From: Marivirga lumbricoides
GTDB lineage: Bacteria > Bacteroidota > Bacteroidia > Cytophagales > Cyclobacteriaceae
DNA: 64,000 nucleotides
Direction: 5' to 3'
Assembly: GCF_014636295.1 (NCBI RefSeq)
Contig: NZ_BMEC01000003.1
Coordinates: 124,001-188,000 of the forward strand
This document shows, piece by piece, positions 52,374 to 62,023 of this stretch. Position 1 is the stretch's first letter. Every line of letters begins with the position of its first letter. The notes under the pieces are model-generated. The model was not told the origin of the DNA and made no database searches. It saw only the letters and a program-made list of their open reading frames with translations. A program made the translations under genes and the position numbers.

Positions 52374-54045
52374 GAATGTTTTGTGAGTCAATTTTTACAT
52401 AGTAGATTCCCTGTTTCAAAGAATCTGTATTGAGTTTTATTTCAGTTTTACCTTGTTGCAGGTTTTCTTTTACACTTTTTAAAACTGCTCCTTTATGATC
52501 CAGTATTTGGAAGCTCGCGACTCCTCTGGTATTACTGGTTACACTAAGGTAAGTATGATCCTTTGCAGGGTTAGGATATGGGGCAGACACGTTATACCTC
52601 TCCACTAACCAATCTTTATTTCCGGTGATTTTATCAGAAATAATCTTTACTTCCGGAAGAGGATTGCCTTGTTCGTCAGTGGCATTAAAAAAGTCTCTGA
52701 AGAAGATATCCTGATTAATTACAGATTGCTCTACGCCAAACCAATCGTGCAGAATACCGGAATACAGCTGACGGTAGTCGAACTGCATGTCGATATTGTT
52801 TTTATTCATGTCAGGATTGGTTCCAAAAATACCGGCATTCACTTTGTCTCCGAAGAGCATTACAGCACCACCTTTTCCATGGTCCGTTCCATAACTTCCG
52901 TTTGAAGGGATTCTTCTTCCAAATTCGGACATGGTTATAGTTAATACTTTGTCCGAGATACCTCTGTTTTTAAGGTCTTGCTGGAAGGCTTTAAGTGCTG
53001 CAGAAATGTGGTACATCTTTGTAGCATGCACACCCATAGTTGTATCAGTGGAAACCACTTGCTCTGCATGTGTGTCAAAGCCACCAATTTTCACTAAAAA
53101 CACTTTGGTCTTAATGCCACCACCTAATAATCTGCCTACTAATTTGAGTTGACCACTCAGAGGGTTTCTCTTACTGCCGGAAGGTGCGTTAAAGGGATAT
53201 ATTTCAGGGTATTCATTAGCTGAATCAGATGAACTTAAATAGATTTCCTGTAATCTTTTAATATAAGTTTCAGATTTGTCCTCAAGACCCAAAATCCAAT
53301 CCATTTCTTTTTTATAAGCGGAACCATTCAGAAATTCTGGAGGTAAACCTCTGGGATCAATTCCCTGATCAGCAAATCCTTCCAGGTTTTCAATTTGGTT
53401 TAATAACTGTCCCGGACTATTACCCAGAGAAATAGAGGTAGGAATATTTCCTTCCTGGTGAAAAAGTAATGAAGAATCATTTCCCATTTCCAAAGCCAAT
53501 GGGTCCGGCATTTCAGAATTTGGAAAGTCATCAGGATAAGCAGCAGGAGCATAGGCCTGATTTAAGTATCTGCCTATCCATCCTGATGAGTAATAATCAT
53601 CATAATCACCTCCCATGAACCAGATATCTCGGCCACGGAAGTGCGATCCATTATTTTTAGGATAAGAAACGCCTTGATAAACAGCTGCCTGTCCCTGATC
53701 ATACATAGCTTTAAAGTCTGTCATGTCAGGGTGTAGCCCCACTTGATCTTTCAGGTCTACTGTACTATCCAATGGGATCAATGTTCTGTTGCCACTTTTA
53801 TAAGGAATAGCGATGTTGGCTCTTCTGCTATAATACTGATCATAAGCATCAATTGGTATGAAGGTATTGATACTGTCGTTACCACCATGCATCTGCAAAA
53901 TCACCAATACATTATCGTTTGTGCTTTTATGCAAAAGATTTTTTAATGGCTCGTGGGATGCCAACATTTGAATAGGTATACCGGAGAGTGCGAAAGGCAT
54001 TCCGGCAGCGAAACCTAATTTTTTTAGAAACTGTCTTCTTTTCAT
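52345..54045 (-). CDS. DUF1501 protein with Tat-like signal and T9SS sorting domain
   Basis: A 566-residue protein. The N-terminus MKRRQFLKKLGFAAG has the twin-arginine pattern RRxFLK before a moderately hydrophobic stretch. The DUF1501 domain (about 38-470) includes LVILQMHGGNDSINTFIP and GFDTHAEQ, the motif of this alkaline-phosphatase-like superfamily, and TMSEFGRRIPSNGSYGTDHG. From about 485, SAPYPNPAKDHTYLSV opens a type A T9SS sorting domain to the C-terminus. It should reach the surface through the Por machinery. Role unknown; the family is often called a sulfatase-like protein but no activity is established. Confidence 0.9.
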   Translation of the reverse strand: MKRRQFLKKLGFAAGMPFALSGIPIQMLASHEPLKNLLHKSTNDNVLVILQMHGGNDSINTFIPIDAYDQYYSRRANIAIPYKSGNRTLIPLDSTVDLKDQVGLHPDMTDFKAMYDQGQAAVYQGVSYPKNNGSHFRGRDIWFMGGDYDDYYSSGWIGRYLNQAYAPAAYPDDFPNSEMPDPLALEMGNDSSLLFHQEGNIPTSISLGNSPGQLLNQIENLEGFADQGIDPRGLPPEFLNGSAYKKEMDWILGLEDKSETYIKRLQEIYLSSSDSANEYPEIYPFNAPSGSKRNPLSGQLKLVGRLLGGGIKTKVFLVKIGGFDTHAEQVVSTDTTMGVHATKMYHISAALKAFQQDLKNRGISDKVLTITMSEFGRRIPSNGSYGTDHGKGGAVMLFGDKVNAGIFGTNPDMNKNNIDMQFDYRQLYSGILHDWFGVEQSVINQDIFFRDFFNATDEQGNPLPEVKIISDKITGNKDWLVERYNVSAPYPNPAKDHTYLSVTSNTRGVASFQILDHKGAVLKSVKENLQQGKTEIKLNTDSLKQGIYYVKIDSQNIHETKKLVIQ

Positions 54046-54047
54046 GG

Positions 54048-55784
54048 CTACATCAATTGATATTCTGGTGATTGAAATACGGAGTTAAACAAGTCTTGTA
54101 ATTGTCTTACAACAGTTTCTCTATCTACTCCGTTAGTCCAGCGGGTTGTCCAGGCACCTTCCGGGTCCTGGTCGATCTGAAAGGTGGATAAGAAAGCATT
54201 CAAAAAGTAATTAAGTCTTTCTTCTGAAAGCTCACTGGCAGCATTGGTAAATGAAACATTCTCTGATACTGCTAAAAGCTGCTTGCATACTTCCTCCACA
54301 AGAGATTTTGCGTTGGAGGCTAAACCAAAATCAATGTGTTTTTCTACATATTCAATAGGTGTAAGGGTGGATAGTGGATTACTGTCCATCATGCCCAAGC
54401 TTACGTTTTGCATATAAGCATATCGCTGAGTTAGATAAGTAGTAGTGATCCAACCTCTGTGGTAAATAGGGAATTGATGGTAAGCGGAATATCCTGCTAC
54501 TTCATAAGGTTCGTAATAACTTAAACCCATGTCGTCAATTTTACCCATCATAAAACCTGTTATTTCATAAAACTCTGATGCGTTGGTAATATAATTAGGA
54601 AGTGTTAGCTCAAAAGCTCGTGCATGCCCAACCACCAGGTCTATCGGAGACTTAATAATACTACCGAAAACATCATCCTGTACACCTGTAGCACCCTCAT
54701 AAAACTCTCTACTGGTGAAAAATGCAGTTAATACAGATTGAATTTTATAATCAGCAGCTATGAATACATTGGCTAAATCGGTGATAATACCCGCTTGCAC
54801 CGAATCATCTATCTCATGATACCCAAAGAATCTATATATTTTTCTGCAGATATGCTTTGCAGTTTCTTCTTGTGCAAAGATAACGTCTATCAATTGTCTT
54901 ATTTCATCAATGGCACTTTCGCGGGTAGGCTCTCCATTTACCAATAGTTCAGGATCCGGTGCAATTACTGTATTACCCAATCGGAAACTCATGGTTTTCG
55001 GGTTATTGTCATGCTGATTGCCATTGCTTTTAATTTTACCTGTTGGCAAACCTGTATCAGGATCTATTTCAGAAAAGCTGTCATCAAAATCAAATCCTGA
55101 TAATATTTTTGCAGCTGCCTGTACATCCTCTTCTGTAAATGTGCCGTAATCGCCCTCTTCTTGCGTGTTTTTATCAGCACCTTCAAGACCTCTTCCTGCA
55201 CTATAAAGTTCTAAAAGTTCCCTTGCATAATTTTCGTTAGGGTTCCCTTTCACATTGAACCTTCCATCTAAAAACCTTAGCATGGCATTATCAAGGCTCA
55301 CTTTTACAGTAAGCGCTTTAAAATTCAATTCGTCAGGCAGAAAACTATCAAATGCGAATTTTCTGAATAATTCGTTTTGAAAGTACAAGGCACGACTATT
55401 ATTAACTACAGATTTTTTTGTGGTAAAGTGAGTATGCAAAAATAGAACAAGTCGCTCTTTAAATATATAGGCTAGTTGATCCTCGCCTGTTGATAAGCCT
55501 CCCAGGAATTGCCCTAAATGCCATCTGAGGAAATAATTTTCGAGTTCAAATCCCTCACTATTTGCATCTGTGGTGCCTGTAGTCATCCATTCTGTTCCCG
55601 TAGCAGGGTCTATAGGAGGTAGTGGGCTTTCCAGATTATCTTTGAATAACCTTTCCATCGCATCACTGGGAGTAAGTGAAGCAAAAGTATTTATAGTTGT
55701 TTGAGTAGCTCCAAACACAGTTCTTCTGAGTAGGTGAGCTGCCCTGTGGCGACCTAAAGTTTCATTGAGTGGAGTTAATGCCAT
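54048..55784 (-). CDS. DUF1800 domain-containing protein
   Basis: A 578-residue protein that opens directly with the DUF1800 signature RHRAAHLLRRTVFGAT (12-27) and shows no signal peptide or membrane helix. NFKALTVKVSLDNAMLRFLDG and GNPNENYARELLELYSAG (about 176-195) are further hallmark segments of the family. The family is almost always encoded next to DUF1501 and its function is unknown. The next gene starts two bases later, so DUF1800, DUF1501, the PorT-like barrel and the propeller lipoprotein form one operon. A candidate promoter lies at 55809-55816. Confidence 0.9.
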   Translation of the reverse strand: MALTPLNETLGRHRAAHLLRRTVFGATQTTINTFASLTPSDAMERLFKDNLESPLPPIDPATGTEWMTTGTTDANSEGFELENYFLRWHLGQFLGGLSTGEDQLAYIFKERLVLFLHTHFTTKKSVVNNSRALYFQNELFRKFAFDSFLPDELNFKALTVKVSLDNAMLRFLDGRFNVKGNPNENYARELLELYSAGRGLEGADKNTQEEGDYGTFTEEDVQAAAKILSGFDFDDSFSEIDPDTGLPTGKIKSNGNQHDNNPKTMSFRLGNTVIAPDPELLVNGEPTRESAIDEIRQLIDVIFAQEETAKHICRKIYRFFGYHEIDDSVQAGIITDLANVFIAADYKIQSVLTAFFTSREFYEGATGVQDDVFGSIIKSPIDLVVGHARAFELTLPNYITNASEFYEITGFMMGKIDDMGLSYYEPYEVAGYSAYHQFPIYHRGWITTTYLTQRYAYMQNVSLGMMDSNPLSTLTPIEYVEKHIDFGLASNAKSLVEEVCKQLLAVSENVSFTNAASELSEERLNYFLNAFLSTFQIDQDPEGAWTTRWTNGVDRETVVRQLQDLFNSVFQSPEYQLM

Positions 55785-55808
55785 ATGTTGAAAGACTTAT
55801 GTTAGCTC

Positions 55809-55816
55809 CAAAAGTA
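55809..55816 (-). promoter_or_regulatory. candidate -7 promoter element for the DUF1800 operon
   Basis: The minus strand reads TACTTTTG, matching TAnnTTTG, about 25 bases before the DUF1800 ATG. No TTG at the -33 position is seen. Confidence 0.45.
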
Positions 55817-56062
55817 ATTATTTTTTCATTTCGAAAATTTGCTTATCGTGTTATTTTTGATCTTTATCGATGAAATGTATGTTTTGATCTTTTTTTTCAA
55901 TAAAAACGAGAAATTATGTGTGCTTACCGTTTTGAAAAGTTTTAAACTATAATTTTTCTTTTGAAGAAGTGTTATCTGTGCCAATCAAATCTCCTGAAGC
56001 AGTATGAAATATTACTATATCTTTCTAAATTTCAGAAAATTGATTTGTACTAATTTTCATTT

Positions 56063-56566
56063 ATGAGAAATTTTATTGCGCTACTGATTGTATTGATGGG
56101 AATTACCGCTTGCAACGAAAAAGAAAAAATGAATAAAACTATTTATTTTGTTCGCCATGCAGAAAAGGAAACTGAAATTAAAAATGACCCTCCATTAAAT
56201 ACTGATGGCGTGATTAGATCTGTGGACCTTGCAAGTTGGTTTAAGAAAATAAAGCTTGATACAGTTTTCAGTTCTGACACAAAAAGGAATATTGAGACTG
56301 CAAAACCATTGATAGAAGCTAAAAACCTTACATTGGCTAAATATAATCCAACTGATTTTATAGCATTTTCAAATACACTTAAGGAACTAAATGCAGATAC
56401 TATTCTGGTAATTGGTCATAGCAACACTATTTTAGAACAAATAGAGGCTTTAGGCGCGGAAAGGCCCCAGGCATCTATTGGCGAAAATGAGTACGATAAA
56501 ATATTTGAATTGCATCTGCCTTCTAACAAAGTGTTGGTTCATCAGTACGGGAGCAAGTCTAATTAA
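56063..56566 (+). CDS. histidine phosphatase family lipoprotein (SixA/phosphoglycerate-mutase-like)
   Basis: A 167-residue exported protein with a lipobox ITAC that places the acylated cysteine at residue 17. The RHG catalytic motif is FVRHAEKE with R31/H32, SSDTKRNIETAKPL holds the second arginine, and VIGHSNT the second histidine. The fold is that of small histidine phosphatases such as SixA. Being a lipoprotein it should act in the periplasm or at the surface. The substrate is unknown. The next gene begins 46 bases later on the same strand. Confidence 0.87.
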   Translation: MRNFIALLIVLMGITACNEKEKMNKTIYFVRHAEKETEIKNDPPLNTDGVIRSVDLASWFKKIKLDTVFSSDTKRNIETAKPLIEAKNLTLAKYNPTDFIAFSNTLKELNADTILVIGHSNTILEQIEALGAERPQASIGENEYDKIFELHLPSNKVLVHQYGSKSN

Positions 56567-56612
56567 AGGCTTTGTTCGGTAAACAATTTACTTGCTATTT
56601 ACTTTTACTTAT

Positions 56613-57050
56613 ATGCATTTAAAACTAAGTACTAAAGTAAAACAGGATTACCTGCAAGTAAAAGAAGGATTTAATAGTGAATTGTTCATGAAGTTAAATC
56701 CTCCTTTCCCTCCAGTGGATTTGCTTGAATTTGGAGGCAGTGAGGAGGGGGATAAGGTGCACTTAAGGCTAAACTTTTTATTCTTTAAGCAAGATTGGAT
56801 AAGCCTCATAACATTTAACAAAACAGACGAACAATGTTTCGAGTTTATCGATGAAGGAACCAAACTCCCTTTCTTTCTTAAAAAGTGGAAACACCATCAT
56901 ATTGTTAAAAAATCGAAAGATAGGACTTCAATTATTGTAGATGATGTCCATTTTAGATCACCATTTCTCTTGATGGACTTCTTATTGTATCCTATACTAT
57001 GGTTGCAATTTGCCTATCGAAAGCCTGTTTATAAAAGAATATTTAAATAG
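56613..57050 (+). CDS. SRPBCC-like hypothetical protein
   Basis: A 145-residue cytosolic protein from the ATG at 56613; a TTG at 56592 would add seven residues. LKLSTKVKQDYLQVKEGFN, the PPFPPVDLLEFGG segment and the alternating beta strands that follow (HLRLNFLFFKQDWISLITF) suggest an SRPBCC (START-like) ligand-binding fold. DVHFRSPFLLMDFLLYPILWLQFAYRKP closes the protein. Such proteins bind hydrophobic ligands, but none can be named. It may share a transcript with the upstream phosphatase gene and is followed by a strong terminator. Confidence 0.68.
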   Translation: MHLKLSTKVKQDYLQVKEGFNSELFMKLNPPFPPVDLLEFGGSEEGDKVHLRLNFLFFKQDWISLITFNKTDEQCFEFIDEGTKLPFFLKKWKHHHIVKKSKDRTSIIVDDVHFRSPFLLMDFLLYPILWLQFAYRKPVYKRIFK

Positions 57051-57175
57051 AGTGTATTAGCCAATTACTTGAGAGTCTTTGATATGAATCTGAAATTCAG
57101 TAACAGATGATTCCCCATTGTGTAATCTGATTTTAGATTATAGATGAATAAGTGACTAATTTGATTTGGCATAAA

Positions 57176-57203
57176 AAAAGTCCTGAGCTTGCTCAGGACT
57201 TTT
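57176..57203. terminator. bidirectional terminator before ftsH end
   Basis: A 13-bp perfect inverted repeat (AAAAGTCCTGAGC / GCTCAGGACTTTT) separated by two bases, which would form an 11-bp stem with a 6-base loop. A and T runs on the flanks suit termination of both the SRPBCC-like and ftsH transcripts. Confidence 0.85.
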
Positions 57204-57222
57204 AAAATTATTTAGAAATAAT

Positions 57223-59325
57223 TTAATCTTTCTTTTCATCGGATGACGTTCCTGAATCCGTTTTTTCTGAATTTCCTGTTAAAGCTTCTTCCTCATTAGA
57301 GTCAGTTACTTTATTTTCATCCTTTTTCTCTGCATCGGCTACAGATATTTTACCATTTTTAGTAAATGCTTCATAAGTGGTGTCTTCTGCAAAAGGTCTT
57401 TTTCCAATAAGTTTTTCTAAATCAGACTGGAACAGAATCTCTTTTTCAAGAAGTTGCTCAGCCAAAATGCCTAACTCTTTTTTCTTATCAGTTAATAACT
57501 TCAAAGTTCTTTCATAAACAGAATCTATCAAAGCTCTTACTTCTTCATCTATCGTCTTAGCAGTAGATTCTGAATAAGGTTTGGTAAATTTGTAATCACC
57601 ACCATCTTTGGAGTCGTAGTATGATACATTACCGATTTTTTCATTCATACCGTAAACGGTCACTATGCTGTATGCCATTTTGGTAATTCTTTCAAGATCA
57701 CTCAATGCTCCAGTAGATATTTTACCAAAGGTGATTTGCTCAGCTGCTCTACCTCCTAAAGCCATACACATATCATCCATTAATTGTTCTGTCTGATATA
57801 GAAATTGCTCTTTTGGCAGATATTGAGCATACCCTAATGCAGCAACGCCTCTTGGTACTATACTTACTTTAACCAATGGATCAGCATGCTCCAGGAACCA
57901 ACCTGCCACAGCGTGTCCTGCTTCGTGGTAAGCTACTATTTTCTTCTCATTAGGAGATATAAGCTTATTTTTCTTTTCTAATCCACCGATTACTCTATCA
58001 ATAGCATCATGAAAATCTTGCATTTCAATAGCTTTCTTGTTCTTTCTGGCAGCTACTAATGCAGCTTCATTACAAACATTCGCAATTTCCGCACCGGCAA
58101 ATCCTGGGGTTTGAGCCGCTAATTTTCTCGAATCAACATGTGCTTCATCTACCTTTAATGGTTTTAAATGCACTTTAAAAATAGCTTCTCTACCAACTAT
58201 ATCTGGTTTGTCAATGCTAATCTGTCTGTCAAATCTTCCTGGTCGCATTAAGGCAGAATCTAATACATCAGGTCTGTTAGTTGCAGCCAGTATAATTACT
58301 CCCGAGTCAGTTGAAAAACCATCCATTTCCACAAGAAGTGAATTCAATGTGTTTTCTCTTTCATCATTAGAGCCCGGCATTCTACCATTTCCTCTTGAGC
58401 GGCCTATAGCATCTATTTCATCAATAAAAACAATACAAGGTGCTTTTTCTTTAGCTTGCTTAAATAAGTCACGAACTCTTGCAGCACCAACACCTACAAA
58501 CATTTCCACGAAATCGGAACCTGATAATGAAAAGAAAGGAACACCTGCTTCTCCTGCTACCGCTTTAGCTAATAAAGTCTTACCCGTTCCCGGAGGGCCT
58601 ACTAATAAGGCACCTTTAGGTATTTTACCTCCTAATGTGGTGAATTTTGAAGGCGTCTTTAAAAATTCTACAATTTCAGCTACCTCTTCTTTCGCCTCAT
58701 CAAGGCCAGCTACATCCTTAAAAGTTATTTTAACCTTGTTTTCAGCATCAAATAAAGCGGCTTTAGATTTGCCAATATTGAATATTTGACCACCGGGGCC
58801 ACCCTGGCCTGTCATTCGTCTCATTAAGAACCAAACTCCAAAAAGTAAGAATATTAAGAAACCATAGCTCCAGAACATTTCTGTCCATGAAGTTCTTTCT
58901 TCTACTTCGTAGCCAATTCGCTGTGATTCCGGTACTTTAGTCTCCAGTTCCTGAAAATTTTTATTGAATATTTCCAGGCTGGGTACTTCAAAAGTGTAGT
59001 GCGGACCTTTTTGATAATTCCACGGGTTACTGCTATTCTCCAATTCCTGAACGTATTTGGAGTTTTTAAGCGCTTCTTCTTTGAGATAAACCTCAACTAC
59101 ACCCTGGTTTTTAAGTAATACCACCTTTCTGATGTCATTACTTGTATACATCCTTTCAAATCTCTTTTCAGATATTTGAATAGCGCTATTGCTGCCGCCA
59201 AATATTGAAATACCGAAAACCACTGTTATAATAGCAATTATAACCCACACCTGATAATTAGGCTTTTGTGGTGGCTTTGGGATGATTTTTTTTCTCTTGT
59301 CTTTATTATTAGGTATTTCTGCCAT
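57223..59325 (-). CDS. ftsH: ATP-dependent zinc metalloprotease FtsH
   Basis: A 700-residue membrane protease that degrades misfolded and regulatory membrane proteins. A membrane helix (about 25-45) and a second (about 150-167) flank the periplasmic FtsH_ext domain. The AAA+ domain has Walker A GPPGTGKT (243-250) and Walker B IVFIDEID (298-305). The zinc motif HEAGH is at 467-471 with the third ligand Asp further on. The C-terminal tail is acidic and disordered. It sits 65 bases downstream of rsfS on the same strand, a frequent pairing in Bacteroidota. The bidirectional terminator at 57176-57203 ends its transcript. Confidence 0.97.
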   Translation of the reverse strand: MAEIPNNKDKRKKIIPKPPQKPNYQVWVIIAIITVVFGISIFGGSNSAIQISEKRFERMYTSNDIRKVVLLKNQGVVEVYLKEEALKNSKYVQELENSSNPWNYQKGPHYTFEVPSLEIFNKNFQELETKVPESQRIGYEVEERTSWTEMFWSYGFLIFLLFGVWFLMRRMTGQGGPGGQIFNIGKSKAALFDAENKVKITFKDVAGLDEAKEEVAEIVEFLKTPSKFTTLGGKIPKGALLVGPPGTGKTLLAKAVAGEAGVPFFSLSGSDFVEMFVGVGAARVRDLFKQAKEKAPCIVFIDEIDAIGRSRGNGRMPGSNDERENTLNSLLVEMDGFSTDSGVIILAATNRPDVLDSALMRPGRFDRQISIDKPDIVGREAIFKVHLKPLKVDEAHVDSRKLAAQTPGFAGAEIANVCNEAALVAARKNKKAIEMQDFHDAIDRVIGGLEKKNKLISPNEKKIVAYHEAGHAVAGWFLEHADPLVKVSIVPRGVAALGYAQYLPKEQFLYQTEQLMDDMCMALGGRAAEQITFGKISTGALSDLERITKMAYSIVTVYGMNEKIGNVSYYDSKDGGDYKFTKPYSESTAKTIDEEVRALIDSVYERTLKLLTDKKKELGILAEQLLEKEILFQSDLEKLIGKRPFAEDTTYEAFTKNGKISVADAEKKDENKVTDSNEEEALTGNSEKTDSGTSSDEKKD

Positions 59326-59390
59326 TATATTTTATTACTGTTTCAATTAGCTTGATGCTAAACGGGAGCATCTTATAATTTGTTTATTAA

Positions 59391-59744
59391 TTATACGTTC
59401 TCTACTTCTATTATTTTGGCATCTCCCCAGAGATTTTCCAAATCGTAGTGAGCTCTTTTTTCTGTTTTAAATATATGAGCTACTACCGTCACAAAATCTA
59501 AGAGTATCCATTCTTTATTATTTTTGCCTTCTTTTTGCCAAACGTTTTCCTGAGCTTGCTTATATACAAACTCTTCAACTGAATCCGAAATAGCATCTAC
59601 CTGAGTGTCAGAGTTAGCCGAACATAATATAAAGTAATCGGCAACTGCATTTTTAACTTGAGAAAGGTCTAATATAGTGACGTCATTTGCTTTCTTCTCT
59701 TGCATTCCCTTCACTACTAACTTGCTTAAAGCTTCTGAATTCAT
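59391..59744 (-). CDS. rsfS: ribosomal silencing factor RsfS
   Basis: A 117-residue protein of the Iojap family. DVTILDLSQVKNAVADYFILCSANSDTQVDAI and EGKNNKEWILLDFVTVVAHIF are typical. It binds ribosomal protein uL14 on the large subunit and blocks joining of the subunits during starvation. It heads the rsfS-ftsH unit and is divergent from birA, with only about 60 bases between the starts. Confidence 0.93.
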   Translation of the reverse strand: MNSEALSKLVVKGMQEKKANDVTILDLSQVKNAVADYFILCSANSDTQVDAISDSVEEFVYKQAQENVWQKEGKNNKEWILLDFVTVVAHIFKTEKRAHYDLENLWGDAKIIEVENV

Positions 59745-59803
59745 TAAAAATTTTTTGGTTTCAAAACTAACTTGTTTATTTGCTGTAAATCTACGAAATA
59801 ATA

Positions 59804-60565
59804 TTGCATAAAATCTTTGCCAATACCTTATTTATAGGGAAACAACTTATTTCTCTGCCAAGCTGTCATTCTACTAATGATATTGTAGCGGATATGGCAG
59901 TACAGGGGTCTATATATGAAGGTGCAGTAGTAAGCACGGAAAACCAAACCAAAGGAAAAGGACAGCGCGGTAATACCTGGCTGTCTGCACCTGGTGAAAA
60001 CCTTACTTTCTCCATTTATTTAAAGCCTAAATTTCTTAAGCCTACTCAGCAATTCGAACTTAATCGTATTGTTTCCCTTGCTCTTTTTGATGTAATCAAA
60101 TCTATAGACAACGACATGAAAGCCTTTATTAAATGGCCTAATGATTTGTATGTGAAGAACCTTAAAATTGCCGGTATATTAATTGAAAATAACATCAATT
60201 ATCAACAAATTAGCCAAAGCATTATTGGTATTGGGCTTAATGTCAATCAAACAGAAAAACTTCCCTCAACAGCTACTTCCTTAAAGGTTATAACTGAAAA
60301 AACTTTTGCTTTAAACGAGGTGCTTTCTTCCATTATTTCAAGGATTGAACATTATTATTTAATGCTAAGAAGTAACGATGTGCGGGTAATTCACCAGCTT
60401 TATGAGCAGCAGTTGTATAAAAAAGATAAGGTGTCTTTTTTCGAGGATAGTAAAGGTAAATTCAACGGGATTATTAGAGGGACAAGTACTGAAGGTAATT
60501 TGCATATAGAAGATGAAGCAGAATATATAAGAAAATATCAGTTCAAAGAGGTACGATTTTTATAA
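59804..60565 (+). CDS. birA: biotin--[acetyl-CoA-carboxylase] ligase
   Basis: A 253-residue biotin protein ligase without the N-terminal DNA-binding domain of E. coli BirA, so it does not act as a repressor. LPSCHSTNDI (18-27), the biotinyl-AMP loop KGKGQRGNTWLS (about 50-61), KWPNDLY and IGIGLNVN identify it. It attaches biotin to the carboxyl carrier protein of acetyl-CoA carboxylase. The start is a TTG at 59804; there is no in-frame ATG nearby before the essential STND block. It is divergent from rsfS. Confidence 0.93.
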   Translation: MHKIFANTLFIGKQLISLPSCHSTNDIVADMAVQGSIYEGAVVSTENQTKGKGQRGNTWLSAPGENLTFSIYLKPKFLKPTQQFELNRIVSLALFDVIKSIDNDMKAFIKWPNDLYVKNLKIAGILIENNINYQQISQSIIGIGLNVNQTEKLPSTATSLKVITEKTFALNEVLSSIISRIEHYYLMLRSNDVRVIHQLYEQQLYKKDKVSFFEDSKGKFNGIIRGTSTEGNLHIEDEAEYIRKYQFKEVRFL

Positions 60566-60625
60566 GTGTTTTTTAGCCGGGGGTAGTTAAAGATTCACAA
60601 ATTTTCTATTATAAAACTAATGTGG

Positions 60626-60633
60626 TAATTTTG
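60626..60633 (+). promoter_or_regulatory. candidate -7 element for ahcY
   Basis: TAATTTTG matches TAnnTTTG and ends 34 bases before the ahcY ATG. The -33 position has no TTG. Confidence 0.45.
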
Positions 60634-60667
60634 AGTTCTATTTAATATCAGAAAAAAAATCGATACA

Positions 60668-61969
60668 ATGGTTGAGACACAAAAATACAAAGTAAAGGAT
60701 ATATCTTTAGCTGCCTGGGGACGTAAAGAAATTACGCTGGCAGAAGCTGAAATGCCAGGATTAATGGCACTTAGAGAAGAGTATGGTAAAGAGCAACCTT
60801 TAAAAGGAGCCAGAATTGCCGGGTGTTTGCACATGACAATTCAAACGGCTGTTTTAATAGAAACTTTGACAGCTTTAGGTGCAGAAGTTACCTGGAGTTC
60901 TTGTAATATTTTCTCTACGCAAGATCAGGCTGCGGCAGCAATTGCAGCTGCCGGAATTCCGGTATATGCCTGGAAGGGGATGACTGAGGAAGAATTTAAC
61001 TGGTGTATTGAGCAAACTCTTTTCTTCGGAGACGATAAAAAGCCTTTAAATATGATCCTTGATGATGGTGGAGATCTTACTAATATGGTATTAGATAAGT
61101 ATCCGGAATTAGCTGCAGGCATAAAAGGACTATCTGAAGAGACTACTACAGGAGTTCACAGGTTGTATGAGAGGATGAAAAAAGGAACACTTCCTATGCC
61201 TGCCATCAATGTGAACGATTCTGTAACTAAATCAAAATTTGATAATAAATACGGATGCAAAGAATCTTTAGTAGATGCGATAAGAAGGGCAACAGATGTA
61301 ATGATGGCCGGTAAAGTAGCTGTTGTTGGTGGATATGGAGATGTTGGAAAAGGTTCAGCTGCATCATTGAGAGGAGCAGGGGTTCGAGTTATAGTAACAG
61401 AGATTGACCCTATATGTGCGCTTCAGGCGGCTATGGATGGTTTTGAAGTGAAGCCAATGAGAAAAGCTGTTCAGGAAGCAGATATAATTGTGACTGCTAC
61501 AGGAAATAAAGATATTATTACGAGTGATTTATTCGAATTAATGAAGGATAAAGCTATCGTTTGTAATATTGGACACTTTGATAATGAAATTGATGTGAGC
61601 TGGTTGCACAAAAATGCTGAGTGGGATAATATTAAACCTCAGGTTGATCTAATTACAATGAAAGGTGGAAAACAAATCATTTTACTAGCGGAAGGAAGAT
61701 TGGTAAATCTTGGCTGCGCTACTGGTCACCCATCATTTGTAATGTCTAACTCATTTACCAACCAAACATTGGCGCAAATTGAGTTATGGAAGTATTCTGA
61801 TAAATATGAAAATGCGGTTTACACTTTGCCTAAGCATTTAGATGAAAAAGTGGCAGCTTTACACTTAGCTAAAATAGGGGTGGAGCTTGATACTTTAAGC
61901 AAAGAACAGGCTGACTATATTGGAGTAACTGTAGAAGGTCCTTTCAAACCGGAGTATTACAGATATTAA
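60668..61969 (+). CDS. ahcY: adenosylhomocysteinase
   Basis: A 433-residue enzyme that reversibly hydrolyses S-adenosylhomocysteine to adenosine and homocysteine, clearing the product of methylation. [31 protein letters not shown] and the NAD-binding GYGDVGKG (222-229) are present, as is the terminal PEYYRY. Length is that of forms without the extra 40-residue insertion found in some bacteria. The gene is monocistronic with a candidate promoter and a good terminator. Confidence 0.98.
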   Translation: MVETQKYKVKDISLAAWGRKEITLAEAEMPGLMALREEYGKEQPLKGARIAGCLHMTIQTAVLIETLTALGAEVTWSSCNIFSTQDQAAAAIAAAGIPVYAWKGMTEEEFNWCIEQTLFFGDDKKPLNMILDDGGDLTNMVLDKYPELAAGIKGLSEETTTGVHRLYERMKKGTLPMPAINVNDSVTKSKFDNKYGCKESLVDAIRRATDVMMAGKVAVVGGYGDVGKGSAASLRGAGVRVIVTEIDPICALQAAMDGFEVKPMRKAVQEADIIVTATGNKDIITSDLFELMKDKAIVCNIGHFDNEIDVSWLHKNAEWDNIKPQVDLITMKGGKQIILLAEGRLVNLGCATGHPSFVMSNSFTNQTLAQIELWKYSDKYENAVYTLPKHLDEKVAALHLAKIGVELDTLSKEQADYIGVTVEGPFKPEYYRY

Positions 61970-61990
61970 TTATACTTAACCAGTAATTTC

Positions 61991-62023
61991 AAAAGCCACT
62001 TATATATTTTATGAGTGGCTTTT
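61991..62023. terminator. bidirectional terminator after ahcY
   Basis: Perfect 10-bp stem AAAAGCCACT / AGTGGCTTTT with a 13-base loop followed by TTT. The right arm overlaps the 3' end of the convergent glycosyltransferase gene. Confidence 0.8.

Noticed and set aside
58208-58789. 193-codon open frame opposite ftsH
   Set aside because: It lies entirely antisense to the conserved AAA+ domain of ftsH and its product has no recognisable motif; the open frame reflects codon bias of ftsH.
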